A program made the translations under genes and the position numbers. Under the pieces are notes generated by a model. The model worked only from the letters and a program-made list of their open reading frames with translations, ran no database searches and was not told the DNA's origin. DNA of 64,000 bases from Pseudomonas sp. URIL14HWK12:I12 (GTDB taxonomy: Bacteria > Pseudomonadota > Gammaproteobacteria > Pseudomonadales > Pseudomonadaceae): assembly GCF_003097135.1 (NCBI RefSeq), contig NZ_QEQL01000006.1, positions 124,001 through 188,000 of the forward strand, given 5' to 3'. Position 1 is the first letter of the stretch. Every line of letters starts with the position of its first letter. Positions 8,394 through 15,712 of this stretch are shown one piece after another.

Positions 8394-9290
8394 GTGGCGC
8401 TCAGCGCACGCATGCAGGCGCTGGTGGACAAAACGCTCGCCTTCGCCTGCCCAGCGGGCACCAGCCTCGCCGAGCAGCGTGCAGCCTATGCGCGCATGGC
8501 CGCTGCGTTCACGCCACCGCCGCCTGCCGGCTTGGAGCAACGTTCGGTGCGCCTTGCCAGTGGCCTCGCCCTGCGCTGCTATCGCCCCCTCGCCGCCGAG
8601 CCGGCGGCGGGGTGGCCGGGGCTGCTGTACCTGCACGGTGGCGGCTGGATGGTCGGCGGCCTGGATTCGCATGATTTCATCTGCCGCCCACTGGCGCTGG
8701 CACTTCAGGCCCAGGTCGTGGCGGTGGACTACCGGCTCGCCCCTGAGGCGCCCTACCCTGCTGCGCTGGAAGATACCCTGGAGGCCTGGCACTGGCTCAC
8801 TCAGGCGCAAGGTTTCGACCCGTCCCGGCTGGCGGTGGGCGGTGACAGTGCCGGTGGCAACCTGGCCGCAGCGCTGTGCTTGGCACTTCGTGGCAGGCCT
8901 GGGCCGCAGCCGCGTTCCCAGGCGCTGATCTATCCGTTGCTGGGGCCCGGGGGCGATGGCTCATGGCTGTCGCACGCCCATGCGCCGTTGTTGAGCGCAG
9001 ATGACGTGCTGCAGTGCCTGGCGGCGTACTTGCCTACCCAGGCGCACCGAACATCACCGCTGGCGCTGCCTTTACTGGCCCCGAGCCTGGAGGGCCTGCC
9101 CCCGGCGTGGGTTGCCGTGGCCGAGCACGACCCGTTGCACGATGACGGCGTGCGCTATACGCAGCGCACCGGAGGCATTCTGGTCGAAGGGCCGGGCATG
9201 CTCCATGGTGCACTCCGGGCGCTGGATGACCCGTGCATCAAACGGTGGAGGGAGGCAATGGTGAAGCATGTATTGACGCACTGGGCTTAA
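8394..9290 (+). CDS. alpha/beta hydrolase of the hormone-sensitive-lipase family
   Basis: The 298-residue enzyme shows the complete family set: oxyanion motif HGGGW (81-85), nucleophile elbow GDSAGG (Ser152), acid Asp246 in AEHDPLHDD and base His271 in GMLHGALR. It would hydrolyse short or medium acyl esters in the cytoplasm; the natural substrate is unknown. Its GTG start at 8394 follows the choX stop codon with no spacing; an alternative ATG lies at 8412. The tight junction implies co-transcription and perhaps translational coupling with the choline-binding protein gene, which makes choline esters an attractive but unproven substrate class. Confidence 0.8.
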   Translation: MALSARMQALVDKTLAFACPAGTSLAEQRAAYARMAAAFTPPPPAGLEQRSVRLASGLALRCYRPLAAEPAAGWPGLLYLHGGGWMVGGLDSHDFICRPLALALQAQVVAVDYRLAPEAPYPAALEDTLEAWHWLTQAQGFDPSRLAVGGDSAGGNLAAALCLALRGRPGPQPRSQALIYPLLGPGGDGSWLSHAHAPLLSADDVLQCLAAYLPTQAHRTSPLALPLLAPSLEGLPPAWVAVAEHDPLHDDGVRYTQRTGGILVEGPGMLHGALRALDDPCIKRWREAMVKHVLTHWA

Positions 9291-9310
9291 GCCTTCGAAC
9301 GCCAGAAACA

Positions 9311-9334
9311 AAAAGGCCCCGCATTAGCGGGGCC
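9311..9334 (-). terminator. terminator of the tRNA operon
   Basis: GGCCCCGC pairs with GCGGGGCC around a four-base ATTA loop. Read on the minus strand it is followed by TTTTTGTTT, giving a good Rho-independent terminator 11 bases past the CCA end of tRNA-Lys. It may also act weakly on the plus-strand hydrolase transcript. Confidence 0.85.
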
Positions 9335-9345
9335 TCTTCGTTATA

Positions 9346-9421
9346 TGGTGGGTCGTGTAGGATTCGAACCTACGACCAATTGGTTAAAAGCCAACTGCTC
9401 TACCAACTGAGCTAACGACCC
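9346..9421 (-). tRNA. tRNA-Lys (anticodon TTT)
   Basis: The 76-nt gene includes an encoded CCA end. On the minus strand it reads GGGTCGTTAGCTCAGTTGG and so on, with anticodon loop CTTTTAA and TTCGAATCC in the T arm. The acceptor stem GGGTCGT pairs with ACGACCC. It is the last gene of the Asn-Pro-Lys operon. Confidence 0.97.
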
Positions 9422-9426
9422 AAAAA

Positions 9427-9503
9427 TGGTCGGGGTGAGGGGATTCGAACTCCTGACATCCTGCTCCCAAAGCAGGCGCGCTACCGGACTGCGCTACACC
9501 CCG
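9427..9503 (-). tRNA. tRNA-Pro (anticodon TGG)
   Basis: The 77-nt gene with encoded CCA has acceptor stem CGGGGTG/CACCCCG, anticodon loop with TGG, and a standard TTCGAATCC T loop. It lies five bases from tRNA-Lys and three from tRNA-Asn, so all three are processed from one transcript. Confidence 0.97.
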
Positions 9504-9506
9504 AAT

Positions 9507-9582
9507 TGGCTCCGCGACCTGGACTCGAACCAGGGACCCAATGATTAACAGTCATTTGCTCTACCGACTGAGCTATCGCGGA
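9507..9582 (-). tRNA. tRNA-Asn (anticodon GTT)
   Basis: The 76-nt gene with encoded CCA has acceptor stem TCCGCGA/TCGCGGA and anticodon loop CTGTTAA. It is the first gene of the minus-strand tRNA operon, about 90 bases downstream of the promoter at 9678-9705. Confidence 0.97.
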
Positions 9583-9677
9583 ACGACTTACTCGGTACTA
9601 CTTCAAAGCTTGTTGGTACAAAGCGATGAACCCTTCGATCCGTTTACGCTGTTGCGTTCGCATCGTTGAGGCGCGCC

Positions 9678-9705
9678 ATTCTACACCTTCAAGCTTTGCT
9701 GTCAA
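9678..9705 (-). promoter_or_regulatory. sigma-70 promoter of the tRNA operon
   Basis: On the minus strand a perfect -35 TTGACA (9705-9700) and a -10 TAGAAT (9683-9678) are separated by 16 bases. A GC-rich discriminator (GGCGCGCC) follows the -10, as in stringently controlled stable-RNA promoters. A leader of about 90 bases precedes tRNA-Asn. Confidence 0.85.
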
Positions 9706-9764
9706 CACCTCGTTTTCATTTAACTGGCTGTTTTGCCAATTCTTTTCGACGAAGCTGCGAGCCT

Positions 9765-9792
9765 GGAAAAGGCCCCGCCGTGACAGCGGGGC
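9765..9792 (-). terminator. terminator of clpB
   Basis: GCCCCGC and GCGGGGC form a seven-base stem with a seven-base loop. On the minus strand it is followed by CTTTT. It lies 37 bases past the clpB stop, upstream of the tRNA operon promoter. Confidence 0.75.
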
Positions 9793-9828
9793 GCATTCTA
9801 AAACTGCTTCGCGAAAAATGCAAAACTT

Positions 9829-12405
9829 TTAATTACTTCCTTGCGCGAACGCCAGTTCGTCGCCCGAAACACTCGCCCGCACCGTATCGCCCGGGTGGAA
9901 ACTGCCGTTGAGGATCAACTGCGCCAGCGGGTTTTCGATCCAACGCTGGATTGCCCGCTTCAGCGGCCGCGCACCGTAGACCGGGTCGTAACCCACGGCA
10001 ATCAGCTTGTCCAAGGCCTCGTCCGAAAGCTCCAGCTTCAGATCGCGTTCGGCCAGCCGGCTGCGCAGGCGGCTGAGCTGGATCTGGGTAATGCCTGCGA
10101 TCTGCTCGCGGCCGAGCGGGTCGAAGATCACCACTTCGTCGATCCGGTTGACGAACTCAGGGCGGAAATGGGTACCTACCGCGTCCATCACGGCAGCCCG
10201 TTGCGCCTCGCGATCGCCCGCCAGCTCTTGAATGCGAGCCGAGCCGAGGTTGGAGGTCATCACCACCACTGCGTTGCGGAAGTCCACCGTTCGGCCATGG
10301 CTGTCGGTCAGCCGGCCGTCTTCGAGCACCTGCAGCAGAATGTTGAAGACATCCGAGTGAGCCTTCTCTACCTCATCGAGCAATACCACCGAATAGGGCT
10401 TGCGACGCACGGCCTCGGTCAGATAACCGCCTTCTTCATAGCCCACATAGCCAGGGGGCGCACCGATCAGCCGGGCCACCGAATGTTTCTCCATGAATTC
10501 GGACATGTCGATCCGCACCATGGCCTCTTCGGTGTCGAACAGAAACTCCGCCAGCGCCTTGCACAGCTCTGTCTTGCCCACGCCGGTAGGGCCGAGGAAC
10601 ATGAACGAGCCGCTGGGGCGGTTCGGGTCGGAAAGCCCCGCACGGGAGCGGCGCACCGCATTGGCCACAGCCACCACTGCCTCGTCTTGCCCGATCACGC
10701 GCTGGTGCAGCAGGCTCTCCATCTTCAGAAGCTTCTCACGTTCCCCTTCGAGCATCTTGCTCACGGGGATACCTGTCCACTTCGAGACTACCTCGGCGAT
10801 CTCTTCCTCGGTCACCTTGCTGCGCAGCAACTGGTTTTCGCTGTTGCCATGCTGGTCGACCATCTGCAGGCTGCGCTCCAGGTCCGGGATCACCCCATAC
10901 TGCAGCTCAGCCATGCGGCTCAGGTCACCCTTGCGCCGTGCAGCCTCCAGCTCCTGGCGCGACTGCTCGATCTTCTGCTGGATCTGTGCCGAACCCTGCA
11001 CCTCGGCTTTCTCGGAGGTCCAGATTTCTTCCAGGTCGGCATACTCACGCTCAAGCCGGGCGATTTCTTCCTTCAGTTTTTCCAGCCGCTTCAGGGCGGC
11101 TTCGTCCTGCTCTTTCTTCAGCGCCTGGGACTCGACCTTCAGCTGAATCAGGCGCCGCTCCAGGCGGTCCAGCACTTCCGGCTTGGAATCGATCTCCATG
11201 CGGATACGGCTGGCTGCCTCGTCGATCAGGTCGATGGCCTTGTCGGGCAGCTGGCGGTCGGTGATGTAACGGTGGCTGAGCTTGGCGGCAGCGATGATGG
11301 CGCCATCGGTGATCGCCACCTTGTGGTGCACCTCGTAGCGCTCTTTCAAACCCCGCAGAATGGCGATGGTGTCTTCTTCGCTCGGCTCGTCGACCAGCAC
11401 TTTCTGGAAACGCCGCTCCAGCGCCGCGTCTTTCTCGATATACTGGCGGTATTCATTGAGCGTGGTGGCCCCCACGCAGTGCAGCTCGCCGCGGGCCAGT
11501 GCAGGCTTGAGCATGTTGCCCGCGTCCATCGACCCCTCACCCTTGCCGGCGCCGACCATGGTGTGCAGCTCATCGATGAACAGGATCACCTGGCCGTCCT
11601 GCTTGGCAAGGTCATTGAGCACACCCTTGAGGCGCTCTTCGAACTCACCACGGAACTTGGCACCGGCGATCAGCGCGCCCATGTCCAGCGACAGCAGCCG
11701 CTTGCCACGCAGGCCATCGGGCACTTCGCCGTTGATAATGCGCTGCGCCAGGCCTTCGGCAATGGCGGTTTTACCCACACCGGGCTCACCAATCAGCACC
11801 GGGTTATTCTTGGTACGGCGTTGCAGCACCTGGATGGTGCGGCGAATTTCGTCGTCGCGGCCGATGACAGGGTCAAGCTTGCCGTCTTCGGCACGCTTGG
11901 TCAGGTCGACGGTGTACTTTTCCAGTGACTTGCGCGACTCCTCGACATTGGCGTCGTTGACGGCCTCGCCGCCGCGCAGGTTATTGATAGCGTTTTCCAG
12001 CGCCTTGCGGGTCACGCCCTGGCTGAGCAGCAGCTTGCCGGCCTTGGTGTTCTCATCGAGGGCGGCAAGCAGCATCAGCTCGCTGGAGATGAACTGGTCA
12101 CCCTTCTGCTGGGCCAGGCGGTCGGCCTGGTTAAGCAGCCGCGCCATGTCCTGGGACATATTCACGTCGCCGGTGGGGTTCTGGATTTTCGGCAAGCGGT
12201 CGAGCTCTTCGGTAAGCGCCTTGCGCAAGGCGGTCACGTCGAAGCCCACCTGCATCAGCAGGGGTTTGATCGAGCCGCCCTGCTGGTCGATCATCGCCTG
12301 GATCAAATGCACAGGCTCAATGGCCGGGTGATCGTGGCCAACAGCCAGTGACTGGGCGTCGGAGAGCGCCATTTGCAACTTGCTGGTTAAACGGTCTATT
12401 CGCAT
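9829..12405 (-). CDS. clpB: ATP-dependent disaggregase ClpB
   Basis: The 858-residue AAA+ chaperone resolubilises aggregated proteins with DnaK after heat stress. In order it has an N-terminal Clp repeat domain, the first nucleotide-binding domain with GEPGVGKTA, a long coiled-coil middle domain (rich in E, K, R and Q), the second domain with GPTGVGKTE, and the C-terminal D2-small domain (YGARPLKRAIQ). The start MRIDRLTSKLQ at 12405 is the family start; the frame continues upstream without similarity. A sigma-32 type promoter lies 83-111 bases upstream, consistent with heat-shock control. Length matches the roughly 855 aa norm. Confidence 0.97.
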   Translation of the reverse strand: MRIDRLTSKLQMALSDAQSLAVGHDHPAIEPVHLIQAMIDQQGGSIKPLLMQVGFDVTALRKALTEELDRLPKIQNPTGDVNMSQDMARLLNQADRLAQQKGDQFISSELMLLAALDENTKAGKLLLSQGVTRKALENAINNLRGGEAVNDANVEESRKSLEKYTVDLTKRAEDGKLDPVIGRDDEIRRTIQVLQRRTKNNPVLIGEPGVGKTAIAEGLAQRIINGEVPDGLRGKRLLSLDMGALIAGAKFRGEFEERLKGVLNDLAKQDGQVILFIDELHTMVGAGKGEGSMDAGNMLKPALARGELHCVGATTLNEYRQYIEKDAALERRFQKVLVDEPSEEDTIAILRGLKERYEVHHKVAITDGAIIAAAKLSHRYITDRQLPDKAIDLIDEAASRIRMEIDSKPEVLDRLERRLIQLKVESQALKKEQDEAALKRLEKLKEEIARLEREYADLEEIWTSEKAEVQGSAQIQQKIEQSRQELEAARRKGDLSRMAELQYGVIPDLERSLQMVDQHGNSENQLLRSKVTEEEIAEVVSKWTGIPVSKMLEGEREKLLKMESLLHQRVIGQDEAVVAVANAVRRSRAGLSDPNRPSGSFMFLGPTGVGKTELCKALAEFLFDTEEAMVRIDMSEFMEKHSVARLIGAPPGYVGYEEGGYLTEAVRRKPYSVVLLDEVEKAHSDVFNILLQVLEDGRLTDSHGRTVDFRNAVVVMTSNLGSARIQELAGDREAQRAAVMDAVGTHFRPEFVNRIDEVVIFDPLGREQIAGITQIQLSRLRSRLAERDLKLELSDEALDKLIAVGYDPVYGARPLKRAIQRWIENPLAQLILNGSFHPGDTVRASVSGDELAFAQGSN

Positions 12406-12487
12406 GGAGAGATACCTTCCTGAAGAAAGGCAGGCCGGAGCGCGAACCCCTGAAAGATGAAGAGACAACCTGCCCGAGATAACCGGT

Positions 12488-12516
12488 TAGATAGGGCCGA
12501 TTGTGGGAGATTCAAG
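12488..12516 (-). promoter_or_regulatory. sigma-32 (heat-shock) promoter of clpB
   Basis: On the minus strand CTTGAA (12516-12511) is followed after 14 bases by CCCTATCTA (12496-12488). The heat-shock consensus is CTTGAA, 13-17 bases, CCCCATNTA, so the -35 matches fully and the -10 differs at one defined base. Position and orientation fit clpB, leaving a leader of roughly 75 bases. Confidence 0.8.
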
Positions 12517-12543
12517 CGGGCACGCGTTGACTTGGCGCAGCGT

Positions 12544-13275
12544 TCAGCTTTCGAACCACACCAGCGAAGCGAAGCGCCCGGTGGGGTTGGCCCTGCGATA
12601 GGAGAAAAACCGTTCGTCTTCGACGGTGCAGAACCCGCCGCCGTACACGGCGGTGACCCCGACCGATGCCAGGCGGATGCGCGCCAGGGCGTAGATGTCG
12701 GCAATGAACTTGCCGGGCGCCTGGCCAGCGATGAACGCCGTGGCCGCCTCAGGGTGCGACCCGACGAATGCCTCGCGAACCTCGGCCCCCACCTCGAACT
12801 GGCGCGGCCCGATGGCAGGGCCCAGCCATGCCAGCACCTCGCCGGGCGGCACGGCCAGGTGGGTGACGGTGGCTTCCAGAACACCGGCAGCCAACCCGCG
12901 CCAGCCGGCGTGGGCGGCAGCCACACGGGTGCCGGCCCGGTCGCAGAACAGCGCAGGCAGGCAATCGGCAGTCATGACCGTGCAGGCAATGCCGGGCGTG
13001 GCCGACCAGCTGGCATCGGCCTCGTCGACCTGGCCAGGGTTGGCGTGGGCAACAGCAGTGCCATGCACCTGGCGCAGCCAGGCGGGCTGAATATCGAACT
13101 GGCGGGTCAGTGCCAGGCGGTTGCTGGCGACGGCCTCAGGCGCGTCGCCCACGTGGTCACCCAGATTGAGGCCTGCATAGGGGCCGATGCTCACGCCCCC
13201 CTGCCGGGTAGTGACGCAGGCCTGCACATTGGCCGGCGCTGGCCATTGAGGCCGGATCAACCCGGGTAGCGTCAT
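12544..13275 (-). CDS. YfiH/laccase-domain purine nucleoside phosphorylase-type protein
   Basis: This 243-residue protein belongs to the YfiH family, formerly called polyphenol oxidase and now known in several bacteria to act on purine nucleosides; in E. coli the homologue also affects peptidoglycan quality. The metal or catalytic histidines and cysteine appear in QVHGTAVAH, VMTADCLPA and AAHAGWRGL. The ATG at 13275 overlaps the rluD stop (ATGA), so translation is probably coupled to rluD. The exact substrate here is inferred only from the family. Confidence 0.85.
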   Translation of the reverse strand: MTLPGLIRPQWPAPANVQACVTTRQGGVSIGPYAGLNLGDHVGDAPEAVASNRLALTRQFDIQPAWLRQVHGTAVAHANPGQVDEADASWSATPGIACTVMTADCLPALFCDRAGTRVAAAHAGWRGLAAGVLEATVTHLAVPPGEVLAWLGPAIGPRQFEVGAEVREAFVGSHPEAATAFIAGQAPGKFIADIYALARIRLASVGVTAVYGGGFCTVEDERFFSYRRANPTGRFASLVWFES

Positions 13276-14237
13276 CAGCCGACGAACTCCGCGCGGTCCT
13301 GGCGCAGGAGCTGCAGCAGCCAGACGATATCGTCGGGGATCGGCGCTTCCCACCCCATACGCTCGCCGGTGTGCGGGTGGTCGAGCTCCAGAAAGCGTGC
13401 ATGCAGCGCCTGGCGCGGGAAAGTCTTGAGGGCGTCGACCAGCGACGGGCTCGCTGCCGGCGGAATGCGGAAGCGGCCGCCGTAGACGGGGTCGCCCACC
13501 AGCGGGAAATTCACATGGGCCATGTGCACGCGGATCTGGTGCGTTCGGCCGGTTTCGAGTTTCACCCGCACATGAGTGTGCGAGCGGTAGCGTTCCAGCA
13601 CCCGGTAATGGCTGACCGCGGGCTTGCCGTTGTCCATCACGCCCATGCGCTGGCGCTGGGTGCCATGGCGCCCGATCGGGGCGTTGATCTTGCCGCCGGC
13701 GGTAACCACCCCCACCACCACGCACTCATAGATGCGGCTCACCGAGCGCGCCTGGAGCTGTGCCACCAGGTTGGTCTGGGCTTGCAGGGTCTTGGCGACC
13801 ACCATCAGGCCGGTGGTGTCTTTATCGAGCCGGTGCACGATGCCGGCACGCGGCACGTTGATGATGTCCGGTACGTGATGCAGCAGTGCATTGAGCAAGG
13901 TGCCGTCGGCGTGGCCCGCTGCGGGGTGCACCACCAGCCCGGTGGGCTTGTTGATGACCAGGATGTGCTCGTCTTCATAGACGATATCGAGCTCGATGGC
14001 CTGTGCCACCCACTCGCCCTGGGCCTCCTGCTCTGCCTCCAGCGCCAGCACGGCGCCGCCGTGCACGACGTCCCGGGGGCGCAGCACGGCGCCGTCGACG
14101 GTCAGGCGGCCGTCCTTGATCCAACCGGCCAGGCGCGAGCGGCTGAACTCGGAAAACAGCTGGGCGGCGACCTGGTCGAGGCGCTGGCCACCCAGGTCGG
14201 AGGTGACTTCGGCGCGTAACTGGATGGTTTCGGACAT
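13275..14237 (-). CDS. rluD: 23S rRNA pseudouridine(1911/1915/1917) synthase
   Basis: The 320-residue enzyme isomerises three uridines in helix 69 of 23S rRNA. An N-terminal S4 RNA-binding domain (about 18-80) is followed by the synthase domain with the catalytic motif HRLDKDTTGLMV (Asp138), and a late TGRTHQIRVHM motif. The start MSETIQLRAEV at 14237 was preferred over an upstream in-frame ATG that adds unrelated residues. It is the first gene of a pair with the YfiH gene and is divergent from bamD, an arrangement common in gamma-proteobacteria. Confidence 0.93.
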   Translation of the reverse strand: MSETIQLRAEVTSDLGGQRLDQVAAQLFSEFSRSRLAGWIKDGRLTVDGAVLRPRDVVHGGAVLALEAEQEAQGEWVAQAIELDIVYEDEHILVINKPTGLVVHPAAGHADGTLLNALLHHVPDIINVPRAGIVHRLDKDTTGLMVVAKTLQAQTNLVAQLQARSVSRIYECVVVGVVTAGGKINAPIGRHGTQRQRMGVMDNGKPAVSHYRVLERYRSHTHVRVKLETGRTHQIRVHMAHVNFPLVGDPVYGGRFRIPPAASPSLVDALKTFPRQALHARFLELDHPHTGERMGWEAPIPDDIVWLLQLLRQDRAEFVG

Positions 14238-14400
14238 GCTTGGGCTACAAGTAAAGAACAAGGCGGGCGGCAAGCCTTTGGATCGGCTGCGCGCTTGTGG
14301 TTAAATACGGCGACTTTTGCCCCGGGGAGTTCCACGGGGGTGCTCATCATATCAGGACGGTCGCTCTCAAGACAGGGACCGTTGGGGGACGCAAGCCGCT

Positions 14401-15420
14401 ATGCAAGCAAGACACCTGCTGCTGATCGCCATCATCGGCCTGACCGCCGCCTGTTCGTCTAAAAAGGAAGTGGTCGACGAAAACCTGAGCGAAGTGGAAC
14501 TGTACCAGCAGGCGCAGAAAGACCTCGACAACAGCGACTACAACGCCGCCACTGCCAAGTTGAAGGCGCTGGACTCGCGTTATCCGTTCGGCCGTTTCGC
14601 CGACCAGGCCCAGCTCGAGCTGATCTACGCCAACTACAAGAACTCCGAGCCCGAGGCAGCCAAGGCTGCAGCAGAGCGGTTCATCCGCCTGCACCCGCAG
14701 CACCCCAACGTCGACTACGCCTACTACCTCAAGGGCCTGACCAGCTTCGACCAGGATCGCGGCATCGTCGCTCGCTTCCTGCCGCTGGACATGACCCGCC
14801 GCGACCCGGGCGCTGCGCGTGATTCCTACAATGAATTCGCCCAGCTCACCAGCCGCTACCCCAACAGCCGCTACGCCCCCGACGCCAAGCAACGCATGAT
14901 CTACCTGCGTAACCTGCTGGCGGCCTACGAGATACACGTAGCCGACTACTACATCACCCGCCAGGCGTGGGTAGCCGCAGCCAACCGCGGCCGCTACGTG
15001 GTGGAGAACTACCAGGGCACGCCGTCTGTCGGCGATGGCCTGGCGGTGATGACCGAATCGTACGAGCACATGCACCTGGACGACCTGGCCGCCACCAGCC
15101 TGGAAACCCTCAAGCAGAACTACCCGAACCACCCGAGCCTGAAGAACGGCAAGTTCGTGCCGCAACGGGCCGAAGACGACAACCGCAGCTGGCTGTCCAA
15201 GGCCACCCTGGGCCTGATCGAAGGCAAGGCGCCCTCCCCGCCCACCTCGACCCGTGCCCAGGAAGACCTGATGCGCAAATACCAGGAAGACAAGGACGCC
15301 ATGCCCAAGGAGCTGTTCCCCAAATCCCAGGGTGGCACGGCCGAAGACGTTGGCGAGCCGGTAGACCAGCCCAAGAAGCGCTCCTGGCTCAGCTACATGA
15401 CCTTCGGCCTGTTCGGCTGA
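14401..15420 (+). CDS. bamD: outer membrane assembly lipoprotein BamD
   Basis: The 339-residue lipoprotein is an essential partner of BamA in inserting beta-barrel proteins into the outer membrane. A lipobox LTAAC (Cys18) ends the signal peptide, and the mature part begins with tetratricopeptide-type helices (ELYQQAQKDLDNSDYNAA and following). Residue +2 after the lipid-bearing Cys is Ser, which fits outer membrane sorting. It is divergent from rluD, as is usual, and ends in a terminator. Confidence 0.95.
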   Translation: MQARHLLLIAIIGLTAACSSKKEVVDENLSEVELYQQAQKDLDNSDYNAATAKLKALDSRYPFGRFADQAQLELIYANYKNSEPEAAKAAAERFIRLHPQHPNVDYAYYLKGLTSFDQDRGIVARFLPLDMTRRDPGAARDSYNEFAQLTSRYPNSRYAPDAKQRMIYLRNLLAAYEIHVADYYITRQAWVAAANRGRYVVENYQGTPSVGDGLAVMTESYEHMHLDDLAATSLETLKQNYPNHPSLKNGKFVPQRAEDDNRSWLSKATLGLIEGKAPSPPTSTRAQEDLMRKYQEDKDAMPKELFPKSQGGTAEDVGEPVDQPKKRSWLSYMTFGLFG

Positions 15421-15426
15421 TGCAAC

Positions 15427-15451
15427 AAGCCCCGGCCTGCCGGGGCTTTTT
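15427..15451 (+). terminator. Rho-independent terminator of bamD
   Basis: AAGCCCCGGC pairs with GCCGGGGCTT, followed by a run of five T. It begins six bases after the bamD stop codon. Confidence 0.9.
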
Positions 15452-15475
15452 CATGCGGGATACTCGACAAGCATC

Positions 15476-15712
15476 ATGATACGCATCCTCTTCTGGGCCG
15501 CCCTGATCTACGCAGCCTTCTGGCTCTGGCGGCGCTACAAGCTTGCCGGCCAGCGCAAGCCGGCTGCCGGCAGAAAAAACCACACCCTGACCATGGTCCG
15601 TTGCGCCCACTGCGGAGTGCACTTGCCGGATGATCGCGCGCTCAAGCGCGGCGAGCACTGGTTCTGCAGCCCAGCGCACATGGAGCAAGGGCCGGCTGGC
15701 AGTGCCCGATAA
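15476..15712 (+). CDS. PP0621-family small membrane-anchored zinc-ribbon protein
   Basis: The 78-residue protein has an N-terminal hydrophobic helix (IRILFWAALIYAAFWLW) and a C-terminal metal-binding type motif CAHCG...WFCSPAH. It matches the Pseudomonas PP0621 family as I recall it; function is unknown. Its end overlaps the likely pilS start (GTG at 15702) by 11 bases, so it is probably translated with pilS. The position between bamD and pilS appears conserved in pseudomonads, which argues for a real gene. Confidence 0.8.
   Translation: MIRILFWAALIYAAFWLWRRYKLAGQRKPAAGRKNHTLTMVRCAHCGVHLPDDRALKRGEHWFCSPAHMEQGPAGSAR

Noticed and set aside
9346..9582. tRNA cluster as a phage or island attachment site
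   Set aside because: No integrase and no duplicated tRNA 3' end is seen nearby; the tRNA genes are intact.
9841..11928. 695-codon plus-strand frame opposite clpB
   Set aside because: Antisense to a certain gene; composition typical of reversed high-GC coding sequence.
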